Below, one piece after another: positions 54,641 to 63,342 of a DNA stretch of 64,000 nucleotides. This DNA comes from Saprospiraceae bacterium (lineage in GTDB: Bacteria > Bacteroidota > Bacteroidia > Chitinophagales > Saprospiraceae). The stretch lies in NCBI GenBank assembly GCA_022841345.1, contig JALHRR010000020.1, forward strand, positions 1-64,000. The letters are read 5' to 3'. Made by a program: the position numbers and the translations under genes. Positions within the stretch are counted from its first letter, which is position 1, and each line of letters begins with the position of its first letter. The notes under the pieces are model-generated. The model did not search any database and had not been told where the DNA came from. It saw nothing but the letters and a program-made list of their open reading frames with translations.

Positions 54641-54981
54641 TGGAATTAAAAGATGCACAGCATAAGGTAGACCAGTGGATAAAGACAACAGGAGTCAGAT
54701 ATTTTAATGAATTGACCAATACAGCCATTCTGGCTGAAGAAGTCGGTGAAGTAGCCAGATTGATGGCAAGAATCTATGGAGAGCAATCTTTCAAAGTGGA
54801 TATTCCGGAGGAAGCGGCAAAGGAGGCTCTGGCTGACGAAATTGCTGACGTTTTATTTGTATTAATATGTATCAGTAATCAGACGGGAATAGATTTGGAA
54901 ACAGCATTTGAAAAGAATCTGATAAAGAAATCAGAACGTGATCATCAGCGTCATCTGGATAATTCAAAGCTGAGACAATAA
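54640..54981 (+). CDS. MazG-like nucleotide pyrophosphohydrolase
   Basis: 113-residue all-helical NTP-PPase. EEVGEVARLMARIYGE carries the ExxE metal half-site, and DEIADVLFVLICISNQTG the ExxD half, the standard MazG arrangement. It hydrolyses (d)NTPs to NMP and PPi as a house-cleaning enzyme. Pairing with dtd is common in Bacteroidota. Its last 31 bp overlap the convergent hydrolase gene. Confidence 0.92.
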   Translation: MELKDAQHKVDQWIKTTGVRYFNELTNTAILAEEVGEVARLMARIYGEQSFKVDIPEEAAKEALADEIADVLFVLICISNQTGIDLETAFEKNLIKKSERDHQRHLDNSKLRQ

Positions 54982-55829
54982 TGCATAAAGCTTCTAAGCT
55001 GCTGATACGATTGGTAAGGTTTTTCCAACATACCCATATGTGCACAATTCTCAAGAATACAGATTTTGCTTGTCACAGGTAGCAGTAATTGATTGTAGGC
55101 ATGATCAGCTGAAATGGCTGTGTCAGCTTTTCCAAGAATAAACAGTACGGGTACTTCCGTTTTATTAAATACTTCTTCATAATCATTCCTCTCTATCATA
55201 GCATTGAGATAATGTGTCAACACTACTGCATCCGAACCTTTCATTTTGTTGGTAAATTGCAGAATCGTTTGTTGATTCTGCATCTTATCAAAAAACAGTT
55301 CAGGCAACATTTCTTTCAAATATGGCCTGAGCCCTCTGGATTCAATAAAATCAATACTTTTTGTCCTGGCTAATTTTTTCTCATCTGTATCTTCATAGAT
55401 ATGGCTATGGAACAGACATATACCAGAAAGTTTCTTAGAATAGCGGGAATGATAAGCGGCGGCAATATATCCACCCATTGAATGTCCAACCAGAACCAGA
55501 CTTGGTATTTCTAAATGCCCCATTAATGCATCAATACTTTTGGCAATAGAATCTAAAGATGCATTTTTATCAAAGGGACTATTGCCAAATCCGGGCAAGT
55601 CTACGGTAATTACCTGATAATGAGGGGAAAGAAGCGGTTTTATTTTATTCCATATAGTGCTGTCAAAACCAAAGCCATGAACAAGTACCAGCGTATCTCC
55701 TTCACCTGCGATTTCATAACTTAAGGCACTCAGTTTCTTATCAACAGGCACATAAATCTTACTCTCCGTTCTGATGTCAGAAGAAAGCTGATATAAAGGA
55801 GCAAATTTAGACTGTTCGATTACAGACAT
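54951..55829 (-). CDS. Alpha/beta hydrolase
   Basis: 292-residue serine hydrolase: LVLVHGFGFDSTIW (oxyanion HG), VGHSMGG with nucleophile Ser117, FILGKADTAISADHA (acid Asp) and ENCAHMGMLEKP (His). Soluble, no signal peptide. It resembles the broad esterase/C-C hydrolase group; substrate unknown. Overlaps the MazG-like gene tail-to-tail by 31 bp. Confidence 0.9.
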   Translation of the reverse strand: MSVIEQSKFAPLYQLSSDIRTESKIYVPVDKKLSALSYEIAGEGDTLVLVHGFGFDSTIWNKIKPLLSPHYQVITVDLPGFGNSPFDKNASLDSIAKSIDALMGHLEIPSLVLVGHSMGGYIAAAYHSRYSKKLSGICLFHSHIYEDTDEKKLARTKSIDFIESRGLRPYLKEMLPELFFDKMQNQQTILQFTNKMKGSDAVVLTHYLNAMIERNDYEEVFNKTEVPVLFILGKADTAISADHAYNQLLLPVTSKICILENCAHMGMLEKPYQSYQQLRSFMHYCLSFELSR

Positions 55830-56145
55830 AAGGATACCTGAGTGTATGATTCGCCAAACACAAAAGTAGCCCGCCCAATCTGGAATATACTTTCCATTGA
55901 GTCAAGTGCTCATTCCAGCTATCCAGGACCCTGTTTTCAATAGTAGGATGATAATGAAATATTGATGGGAACATGATTTGACTGAGAAAATGATAGCTAC
56001 CAGAATAATTATTAAAATTCACAGTTTTTAAACAGCTTCCTGAGGGCACTAAACAGCAGAAACAACGCACTCGTAGAAGAAATGCCACAAACTAACCTAT
56101 GATACAACTGTATTCGTATCTTTATTTTTTGATAATAATCTATAT
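55830..56145. other. Divergent gap between hydrolase and RsbU-like gene
   Basis: 316 bp; no gene and no convincing promoter motif on either strand, although it must carry promoters for both flanking genes. Confidence 0.45.
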
Positions 56146-57366
56146 ATGTCGGCGGAGTTAAAAAGTCTTGAAAAAAATCTTAGTGAAAAACAGCAGCAAA
56201 TAAACTGTCTGTTTAATATCACGCAAGCCATTAATTTGAACGACTCTGCCGATACCCTGTTCACTATGTATAGTGATTATTTGAGGGATGGAATGGGTAT
56301 TGAAAAAATGGTATTCTTTACCCGTGAAGAGGAGGAATGGGTGATTGCGTCCGAAATCAATTTTGGTAATCGAGCCATGAATAAAATGGATGTAATTCTG
56401 AATGAATATAAGGATGTTACAAAATTAAAGCTCTCACCAAACCATACCATCGCTGCATTTGATTATATAGTCCCGGTATTACACAAGAATTTGGCAATTG
56501 CCTATGTTTTACTGAAGGATAGTAATACTACACAGGACAGATTAAACTTCATAACTACTATTACCAATATTATTGCAGTAGCTATTGAAAATAAAAGATT
56601 GTTCAAGCGCCAAATTGACCAGGAAAGATATAGAAAGGAGGTTGAACTGGCCAGTGAGGTTCAAAAGATGTTAATTCCCGGAAAGTTTCCGAGAAGAAAA
56701 TATCTTGAATTGTCCAGTATCTATAAGCCGCATCTCAATATAGGAGGTGATTATTATGATTTTTTTGAAATCAATGAAAACAGTTTTATCTTTTGCATTG
56801 CTGACATTTCGGGTAAAGGAGTAGCTGCAGCTTTGTTAATGGCAAATTTTCAGGCAACACTGAGAAATGCTATTATGCATAATACAGACTTGGTTAAACT
56901 GGTCCAGTTTTTAAATAAAATGCTGGTTCAGTTGACTAACAGCGATAAAATCATAACACTTTTTGTTGCAGAATTTAATACCATTACCAGGACACTTTCA
57001 TTCGTGAATGCGGGACATTCACCACCTTTTCTTGTGACAGAAAGGTCAATGCATCGATTGGATACTGGATGCACATTGCTGGGAGCCTTCGATGATCTGC
57101 CTAAAATACAACTGGGTCAGCTTACGTTAGAATCAGACACATTAATCATGGCCTATACGGATGGTCTTACGGATTTACGCAATGATGAAGGTGTGTATTT
57201 TGATGATAAATTAATTTCAGATTTTTTACTGGAAAATGCGAAATCCACAGCCGACCAGATCAATAAAAAGTTATTGGAAGCAATGGATTCCTTTAAAGGT
57301 GAGCAAGATTATCCGGATGATATAGCTATTTTGACTTGCAAGCTTCATCTTAGTTTAGCTGAATAA
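56146..57366 (+). CDS. RsbU-like GAF + SpoIIE-type phosphatase
   Basis: 406 residues. A short N-terminal coiled coil (SLEKNLSEKQQQINCLFNITQAI) and GAF-type sensor (about 20-165) precede a PP2C/SpoIIE phosphatase domain (about 185-400): VQKMLIPGKFP, NIGGDYYDFFEI (metal Asp pair), FCIADISGKGVAAALLMA, FVNAGHSPPFL, MAYTDGLTDLRN and DDIAILTC. Such proteins dephosphorylate a STAS anti-anti-sigma partner in partner-switching control. An RsbW-like kinase is encoded at 50825; whether they work together is inference. Confidence 0.93.
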   Translation: MSAELKSLEKNLSEKQQQINCLFNITQAINLNDSADTLFTMYSDYLRDGMGIEKMVFFTREEEEWVIASEINFGNRAMNKMDVILNEYKDVTKLKLSPNHTIAAFDYIVPVLHKNLAIAYVLLKDSNTTQDRLNFITTITNIIAVAIENKRLFKRQIDQERYRKEVELASEVQKMLIPGKFPRRKYLELSSIYKPHLNIGGDYYDFFEINENSFIFCIADISGKGVAAALLMANFQATLRNAIMHNTDLVKLVQFLNKMLVQLTNSDKIITLFVAEFNTITRTLSFVNAGHSPPFLVTERSMHRLDTGCTLLGAFDDLPKIQLGQLTLESDTLIMAYTDGLTDLRNDEGVYFDDKLISDFLLENAKSTADQINKKLLEAMDSFKGEQDYPDDIAILTCKLHLSLAE

Positions 57367-57392
57367 TGCATTTCAAAATGGGAAATAACCTG

Positions 57393-57400
57393 TAACTTTG
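57393..57400 (+). promoter_or_regulatory. Candidate -7 box (TAACTTTG)
   Basis: Matches TAnnTTTG, 28 bp before the ATG at 57429 in the 62-bp gap after the phosphatase gene. No clear -33. Confidence 0.4.
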
Positions 57401-57428
57401 TTTTTTGCTTGGTGTCAGATAACATAGA

Positions 57429-58277
57429 ATGAGAGACAAAACTTTATCAACAATATTCGCTTTTTTCCTGGGCACATTTGGCGTTCACAGATTTTATCTG
57501 GGACAGGTAGGCCTGGGAATTTTCTATGCAATATTATTTTTCACGGGGATTCCTACAGTACTGGGCATCATTGATGCGCTCGTAATGGCCGGGATGAGCC
57601 AAAGTGACTTTGATTATAAATACAACAAAATAGCCAGAAAAGTCCAGACCCGACCGGATTACCAAAGAAGGACAGAGACGGCAGAGTACAATACAAGAAC
57701 TTCGTCTAATCCAGCCAATGCAAGACGTACTACAACGGTACCACCCAGGCAGCGACAACAGAACCCTGCCAACCGGACCACAACCTCTATTACAGATAAT
57801 GTTCATAAGAAAAGCGGCATAAGAAAATTCAAAGAGTTTGATTACCCCGGAGCAATTCTGGAGTTTACAAAAGCGCTGGAATTACAACCGCGGGATATTG
57901 CGGTTCATTTTAATATGGCCTGTGCCTATTCACTGACAGAAAATGTCGCAAAGGCATACGAACACCTGCAAAAGGCCGTGTCGCTGGGATTCAACGATTT
58001 GGATAAGATACACACCCATGAAGCGCTGTCATTTGTTCGCATTCAACCACAATATTTAAAGTTTAAAGAAAGCAATTTTACAGAATACGCCCCATTTGCA
58101 AAGACGGAAGAGCAAGAAAATAAGGAATGGGAACAGCAAAATGCAGAACCGCTTGAACTTCCTGAAGCAGACCAATCTGATCTTCTGGAAGAGCTGCGCA
58201 GATTGCAGAATTTGAAGGAATTGGGCGTTTTGACGGATGAAGAGTTTCTGGAGCAGAAGCGGAAGCTGGACGCGTAG
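57429..58277 (+). CDS. TM2 / SHOCT domain protein
   Basis: 282 residues. Residues 1-60 are a TM2 domain (KTLSTIFAFFLGTFGVHRFYLGQVGLGIFYAILFFTG, two membrane helices with the GVHRFYLG turn); about 85-135 are low-complexity, rich in R, T and N; about 135-200 form a TPR-like unit (GAILEFTKALELQPRDIAVHFNMACAYSL); the C-terminal 30 are a SHOCT motif (LRRLQNLKELGVLTDEEFLEQKRKLDA), often an oligomerising module. Membrane-anchored scaffold is the likely type of role; pathway unknown. Confidence 0.9.
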   Translation: MRDKTLSTIFAFFLGTFGVHRFYLGQVGLGIFYAILFFTGIPTVLGIIDALVMAGMSQSDFDYKYNKIARKVQTRPDYQRRTETAEYNTRTSSNPANARRTTTVPPRQRQQNPANRTTTSITDNVHKKSGIRKFKEFDYPGAILEFTKALELQPRDIAVHFNMACAYSLTENVAKAYEHLQKAVSLGFNDLDKIHTHEALSFVRIQPQYLKFKESNFTEYAPFAKTEEQENKEWEQQNAEPLELPEADQSDLLEELRRLQNLKELGVLTDEEFLEQKRKLDA

Positions 58278-58389
58278 GGGGTGAATCTTTTTATCCTTTT
58301 CTGTTTTATATCGCTTTAGGGCAGATAAAGTTGACTATCGCCCAAAACGTTGCAGGTTTTTTTCCGTTATAGTATTAAATACCATCCAC

Positions 58390-59049
58390 ATGAACGCCAG
58401 CGACCTCATCACCCAGAAGATCCCTTATCTGAAAACCTCCCTGACAGGAGCAGAAGCGCTGGTATTAATGAATGATGCCAGAGTTCGCCATTTGCCCATT
58501 GTCAATAGCCGCCAACTTCTGGGCATCATTTCAGAGGAAGATATCCTGGCACAGGATGTAAATGAACCCGTAGGTTCCTACAACCTCAGCCTGAACAGAT
58601 CTTATGTTAAAGCCAAAGACCACATTTTTGAGGTCTTGCAAATCATGTCCAATTTCAAACTGAGTTCGATTCCTGTCGTAGATGATAAGCAGGAATATTT
58701 GGGCAGTATTGTATTGGAGGATTTGCTGCATGTTTTTGCGGGCAGTTTTTCTTTCACAGAACCGGGAAGTATACTTGTGCTGGAAATACCGGCCAGAGAC
58801 TATTCCCTTGCTGATATTGCACGCATTATTGAGCAGGATAATGCGAAAATCTTGAGTGCTTTTATTACCAGGGACCTCATGAAAGACCAATACTCCATAA
58901 CGTTAAAAATAAGTGCACAGGATAATAAGAGAATTTTGGCCTCACTCGAGCGCTACGACTACAAGATTCTGGCATCCTATACAGAGGAAGATTTCGCAGA
59001 TACGCTTAAGGAAAGATACGACTCCCTGATTGCATATCTGAATGTATAA
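58390..59049 (+). CDS. CBS-pair domain protein
   Basis: 219 residues with two CBS motifs (about 8-58: GAEALVLMNDARVRHLPIVNSRQLLGIISEEDIL; about 72-125: HIFEVLQIMSNFKLSSIPVVDDKQEYLGSIVLEDLL) and an ACT-like C-terminal part (SILVLEIPARDYSLADIARIIEQDNAKIL). CBS pairs sense adenosyl ligands. In Bacteroidota this protein commonly sits near nadK, as here, so it may be linked to NAD-related control; that is inference. Confidence 0.88.
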   Translation: MNASDLITQKIPYLKTSLTGAEALVLMNDARVRHLPIVNSRQLLGIISEEDILAQDVNEPVGSYNLSLNRSYVKAKDHIFEVLQIMSNFKLSSIPVVDDKQEYLGSIVLEDLLHVFAGSFSFTEPGSILVLEIPARDYSLADIARIIEQDNAKILSAFITRDLMKDQYSITLKISAQDNKRILASLERYDYKILASYTEEDFADTLKERYDSLIAYLNV

Positions 59050-59151
59050 TTTCAAACTTTCCTGCGAGAATTTTACAAATCAAACCCTTTATTCTAGATG
59101 CAGTATTATTGCATCCATGCACCTGACAGCAATAAATCCTGCACAGCATCG

Positions 59152-59159
59152 TATATTTG
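59152..59159 (+). promoter_or_regulatory. Candidate -7 box (TATATTTG)
   Basis: Matches TAnnTTTG, 20 bp before the GTG start at 59180. No -33 TTTG at the expected distance. Confidence 0.4.
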
Positions 59160-59179
59160 GGACTCATAACATCTAGCGA

Positions 59180-60589
59180 GTGCCCCTATTCAGATCAATT
59201 TTCTGCTGTTTTATCTTCTTCCTCTATTCATTTCCTTTATTGGCCCAGGAGCTGACAGATACTATATGTGTTGGCGAAATTGAAGTAAAAGGGACCCGCA
59301 AAACAAAGATTTCTTACATTTTAAGAGAGCTGGATTTCAGCCCGGGAAGTAATTTCCCGGAGGATACCTGGCTGACACGACTGGAACAAAATGAAAAAAG
59401 ACTTCTCAATACGGGGCTATTTTTTCATGTGGATATCCGAGAATCAGAAAGGGAGGACGGATGCAGAAATGTGGAAATTATGGTAAGGGAAGCAGGCCGG
59501 CTCAGCCTGACTCCAATCGTTGAGCTAGCTGATAGAAACTTCAATGTGTGGTGGGAAGAAAAGGATCATATTTTGGATCGCCTCAACTTTCGTCTGACTA
59601 CCCGATGGTCCAATATGAGAGGCAGGAATGACTTTGTACGGCTGTCATTGCAGTTGGGTTACACTCAGAAAGCGGAATTGCAGTACGTTTTGCCTTTTAT
59701 GAATAAATTTCAAAAGCTCGGAGTCGGTTTTGGTTTATTGGCGACCAGAAATAAAGAACTATACTACGCTACTAAAGAAAACCGGCAACTGTTCAGAATA
59801 TTTGAAAATGAATATTTATTACATCGCATGAGAGCGCAGACGTCTCTTTTTTACCGGCAAAAACTATACTGGACACATACGCTCACTGCAGAGTGGAATC
59901 ATTTCCAGATTAATCCATATGTCAGAGACTCGTTGAATTTCAACTATCTGGGGGGCGCTCTCAGGCAGCGCTTTGATGTATTAGAGTATAGTGTCACTTT
60001 TGACAATAGAAACATGATTCCCTATCCGGAACAAGGTGCGTATTGGAGAAGCGCATTAAACAAGCAAGGCCTTTTTATTACTTCAGGAATAGATGCTTTT
60101 TATCTAAATTCTGAATGGAGACAATATTATATGCTCAGCAGGAAATGGTCTGTGGCACAGTCCATTCACGCAAGGGTCGGACTTCAAAGGAAAGATTTGC
60201 CGTATAATAATATACGAGCCATAGGATTTGGTGAGACGTATATACGCGGCTATGACCTGTACCTGATTGATGGCCTGGATTTTGCTTATATTAAAAACAG
60301 TCTCCGGTTTAAAATTGCGGACGACGAGATTAATTGGGGAAAATGGATGCCTTTAGAGGGGTGGAAAAGAATGCCCTTCCGGATTTACATTGTTGCCAAT
60401 GGTGATTTGGGATATGTCAACAACCCTTTTAACGCTGAAACCAACAATTTTGCTAATCGAATATTGATTGGCGGCGGTTTCGGAATGGATTTTGTTATGT
60501 ACTATTCCAGAGTAATTAGAATAGAGCTTAGTGCCAATCATTTATTGGAACCGGGCATATTCCTGCATTACAGATTTGGTATTAATTAA
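59180..60589 (+). CDS. POTRA/Omp85-like outer-membrane protein
   Basis: 469 residues starting with GTG; signal peptide LFRSIFCCFIFFLYSFPLLAQ. One POTRA-like domain (about 30-110: ICVGEIEVKGTRKTKISYILRELDFSPGS, RLEQNEKRLLNTGLFFHVDIRES) precedes a beta-barrel (about 115-469; RGYDLYLIDGLDF carries the FIRG(Y) region, written here as YIRGYDLYL). Members belong to the BamA/TamA/two-partner-secretion superfamily, but the single POTRA makes the exact role open. In line with nadK 54 bp downstream and the CBS gene upstream; the trio is a recurring Bacteroidota arrangement. Confidence 0.88.
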   Translation: MPLFRSIFCCFIFFLYSFPLLAQELTDTICVGEIEVKGTRKTKISYILRELDFSPGSNFPEDTWLTRLEQNEKRLLNTGLFFHVDIRESEREDGCRNVEIMVREAGRLSLTPIVELADRNFNVWWEEKDHILDRLNFRLTTRWSNMRGRNDFVRLSLQLGYTQKAELQYVLPFMNKFQKLGVGFGLLATRNKELYYATKENRQLFRIFENEYLLHRMRAQTSLFYRQKLYWTHTLTAEWNHFQINPYVRDSLNFNYLGGALRQRFDVLEYSVTFDNRNMIPYPEQGAYWRSALNKQGLFITSGIDAFYLNSEWRQYYMLSRKWSVAQSIHARVGLQRKDLPYNNIRAIGFGETYIRGYDLYLIDGLDFAYIKNSLRFKIADDEINWGKWMPLEGWKRMPFRIYIVANGDLGYVNNPFNAETNNFANRILIGGGFGMDFVMYYSRVIRIELSANHLLEPGIFLHYRFGIN

Positions 60590-60643
60590 TACACAGGAAA
60601 GACACTAATTTCCTTAGCTATTCAAGGGGAAAACCCACAGAAA

Positions 60644-61537
60644 ATGAGAGTTTGTTTATACAGTAAAATATTGACCCAAAGTCATCTTCCATTCGTAGAA
60701 GATTGCATCAAAGCTTTGATGGAAGAAGGCGTCTTTCTGTTGGCATCTCCGGTGGTGTATGAATTTCTAATTGCCAACAAATTACTTGATCCGGAAATAG
60801 TGTATGTAGAAGATTACGAAGACTTCAAACAACACAAGGTAGATATCCTGATGACACTGGGAGGCGATGGCACTGTGCTCAATGCAGTGACTTTTGTCAG
60901 AGACAGCAATGTACCCATACTCGGAGTGAACCTGGGCAGACTGGGATTTTTAACCACCACAAATTCTGGTAAAATCAAGTCAATCATCAAGCAGCTGGAT
61001 CGCAAAATGTATCATATTGAAGAAAGAAGTCTGCTGTATCTGGAATCTAATCTTCCCATTTTCGCGGACATGAGGTTTGCATTAAATGACTTTACTATTT
61101 TGAAGCGGGATACTTCTTCGATGATAGTGTTGCATACTTATGTTAATGGAGAATTTCTAAATTCTTACTGGGCGGATGGTGTGATAGTGAGCACCCCTAC
61201 AGGTTCCACGGGATATAATCTCAGTTGCGGAGGACCGATTGTATTTCCTACTTCTAAAAGCTTTGTTTTGACCCCGGTTGCTCCACATAATCTCAATGTT
61301 CGCCCTTTGGTTATTTCAGATGATGCGGTGATATCTTTTGAGGTTGAAGGAAGAAGTGAAAACTTCCTTTGTACACTGGACTCCAGATACGAAAGCATTC
61401 ACGCAGGATATCAGCTTGCTATCAGGAAATGTGATTTCAGTATCAGATTGATTCAACTTTCTGACAGGAGTTTTTTGCATAATATGAGAGAAAAATTGAA
61501 ATGGGGAGATGACTCCCGTAACAAACCCAACGTTTAG
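60644..61537 (+). CDS. nadK: NAD kinase
   Basis: 297-residue cytosolic enzyme making NADP from NAD and ATP. Signatures: LGGDGTVLNAVTFVR (the GGDGT motif with catalytic Asp near residue 75), GVNLGRLGFLTT, the conserved NDFTILKRD region, and WADGVIVSTPTGSTGYNLSCGGPIVFP. Length is typical. Overlaps nothing; 54 bp after the outer-membrane protein gene and 49 bp before the cyclase. Confidence 0.96.
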   Translation: MRVCLYSKILTQSHLPFVEDCIKALMEEGVFLLASPVVYEFLIANKLLDPEIVYVEDYEDFKQHKVDILMTLGGDGTVLNAVTFVRDSNVPILGVNLGRLGFLTTTNSGKIKSIIKQLDRKMYHIEERSLLYLESNLPIFADMRFALNDFTILKRDTSSMIVLHTYVNGEFLNSYWADGVIVSTPTGSTGYNLSCGGPIVFPTSKSFVLTPVAPHNLNVRPLVISDDAVISFEVEGRSENFLCTLDSRYESIHAGYQLAIRKCDFSIRLIQLSDRSFLHNMREKLKWGDDSRNKPNV

Positions 61538-61586
61538 TGCATCTATGCATTTACCATAGAACAAAAACAAATCCAAAACACGAGTA

Positions 61587-62348
61587 ATGAAAATTTCATT
61601 CGGGCGAAAAGGGAAAAAATATACAGCAGCATTGGATAAATGCCTGGATATTTCGCTTGGATTAAATCCGGATGAGGTGGGAGTTAATGCATTTTATGCA
61701 CCGGCATTTCAGGCAGAACCTGTAGTTCATGGTAATTTTATAGGTTCTACAAAAAGAGGCGGACCTGTAAATTTTCTGAACTTAAAACTCAACCCGCACG
61801 GCAATGGAACCCATACAGAATGTGTGGGGCATATAGCTACAGAAGCAGTAACTATAAATGAAACACTGAAAACCTTTCACTTCCCTGCAGAACTCATTAG
61901 CGTGTATCCTGAGAAGCTGGAGAATGGAGACAGGGTCATTACCCGGCGGCTGGTGGAGCAGGCTATTCAATACAAAGGCATTGCCGAAGCACTCATCGTG
62001 CGCACCTTACCAAATGAATCTGACAAAAAAAACAGAAACTATTCGGGAACCAATCCGCCCTATTTTGACGTATCTGCTATAGAATTCATTTTAGATCAGG
62101 GCTTTAGGCATTTGTTGATTGATTTGCCAAGCGTAGATCGGGAAGAGGATGAAGGTAAGCTGGCAGCGCATAAAGCATTCTGGAATTATCCCGGAGAGAT
62201 TACATCCGGAAGAACAATAACAGAGTTAATTTTTGCAAATAATGAAATCAAAGACGACCTTTATTTGTTACTTTTGCAGATTGGATCATTTGAAGTAGAC
62301 GTAAGTCCGTCAAAACCCGTATTATTTGAGGTGAGAATAGAGAAATGA
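61587..62348 (+). CDS. Cyclase family / kynurenine-formamidase-like hydrolase
   Basis: 253 residues. The metal-binding signature HGNGTHTECVGHI (HxGTHxDxP-like with Glu for Asp) and LLIDLPSVDREEDEG, HKAFWNYPGE are typical of the metal-dependent 'cyclase' fold that includes kynurenine formamidase. Homologues cleave amide or ester bonds; the true substrate cannot be told. Its stop overlaps the start of the next gene by 4 bp (ATGA). Confidence 0.85.
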   Translation: MKISFGRKGKKYTAALDKCLDISLGLNPDEVGVNAFYAPAFQAEPVVHGNFIGSTKRGGPVNFLNLKLNPHGNGTHTECVGHIATEAVTINETLKTFHFPAELISVYPEKLENGDRVITRRLVEQAIQYKGIAEALIVRTLPNESDKKNRNYSGTNPPYFDVSAIEFILDQGFRHLLIDLPSVDREEDEGKLAAHKAFWNYPGEITSGRTITELIFANNEIKDDLYLLLLQIGSFEVDVSPSKPVLFEVRIEK

Positions 62349-63016
62349 GTACACATCAATATACATATAAACAGGAGATTTATCTTCAGTTCAAAGAGCT
62401 GGACAGAACTTCTTTGCGCAATATTGTTCAGTATGTAGAGAAGAACCGGGATGCCATAGAAGACCTGGACAGTGAAGAGTTTTTCGAAGTGTATGCTACT
62501 TATTGCAGAGCCTTGTTTGATCTGGGCAATTATAGCAAGTATATCATGGAATCTGAGCAACTGTTGTTCCTTTCCATCGATCAGAATATTTACGAATTTG
62601 AAGGCGAAGACATATATGCCAGCACCTTATTCAGAAAGGCGGCAGGATTATTCAATATGGGTAATCATTTGGAGGCCAAACAAATTCTGATCCAATTGCT
62701 AAAAATAGATCCTGAAAATAAAGATGTAAAAGCATTTTACAAAAAAGTGATCCGCTCAAGATATACACTTAGCAAGATCACCCGCGCGATTGCGATAGGC
62801 ATGATTTTGGCGTCTGCTCTGGTAATTTGTCTGGAGCTTTTAGTCATCAGACCATTTTATCAGGAAATCGTTTTTTCTTTTGAGTTGGCCAGAAATTTGC
62901 TGTTTGCAACAGGTCTCCTTACTTATTTATTTGGCGATCTTTCCCATTTTCTGATTGCTGAGATACAGGCAATGAATGAAATTAAAAACATTCTTGCAAC
63001 AAAAAAGAAAGATTAA
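62345..63016 (+). CDS. TPR-like membrane protein
   Basis: 223 residues. The N-terminal half has TPR-like helices (EVYATYCRALFDLGNYSKYIMESEQLL; TLFRKAAGLFNMGNHLEAKQILIQLLKIDPENKDVKAFYKK); then two membrane segments (AIGMILASALVICLELLVI about 148-166; LLFATGLLTYLFGDLSHFLI about 186-205). No enzyme motif. Translationally coupled to the cyclase gene. Function unknown. Confidence 0.8.
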   Translation: MSTHQYTYKQEIYLQFKELDRTSLRNIVQYVEKNRDAIEDLDSEEFFEVYATYCRALFDLGNYSKYIMESEQLLFLSIDQNIYEFEGEDIYASTLFRKAAGLFNMGNHLEAKQILIQLLKIDPENKDVKAFYKKVIRSRYTLSKITRAIAIGMILASALVICLELLVIRPFYQEIVFSFELARNLLFATGLLTYLFGDLSHFLIAEIQAMNEIKNILATKKKD

Positions 63017-63342
63017 GCCATCCTGCATTAAGCGTGTTTTTCGTTAATTTCTGAAGAAGTAAATTTTAGAAATAAGTTCCAAATGTTTCGCCCGAATAAA
63101 GCTGTCAATTGTCCACTCTTAATAAAGTAGATAAATGTCATATGCTATGATTTGTATTAGAAACATCCCGTTAATACGTGCCAGAGCTCCCACAATTATT
63201 GCGGAAAAAGGACATGATTAAACAACAAGTTCTAAATACAATGAGTTAAGGTATTGTTAATCAGATACACTTATGAAACACCAATCAAACCCCCTGCGTT
63301 TGAACACCCAAACAAAACAATCTAACACTAAAAAGTAATAAG
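63017..63342. other. 326-bp gap upstream of htrA
   Basis: No gene and no clear promoter or operator recognised; it presumably carries the htrA promoter. Confidence 0.45.
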
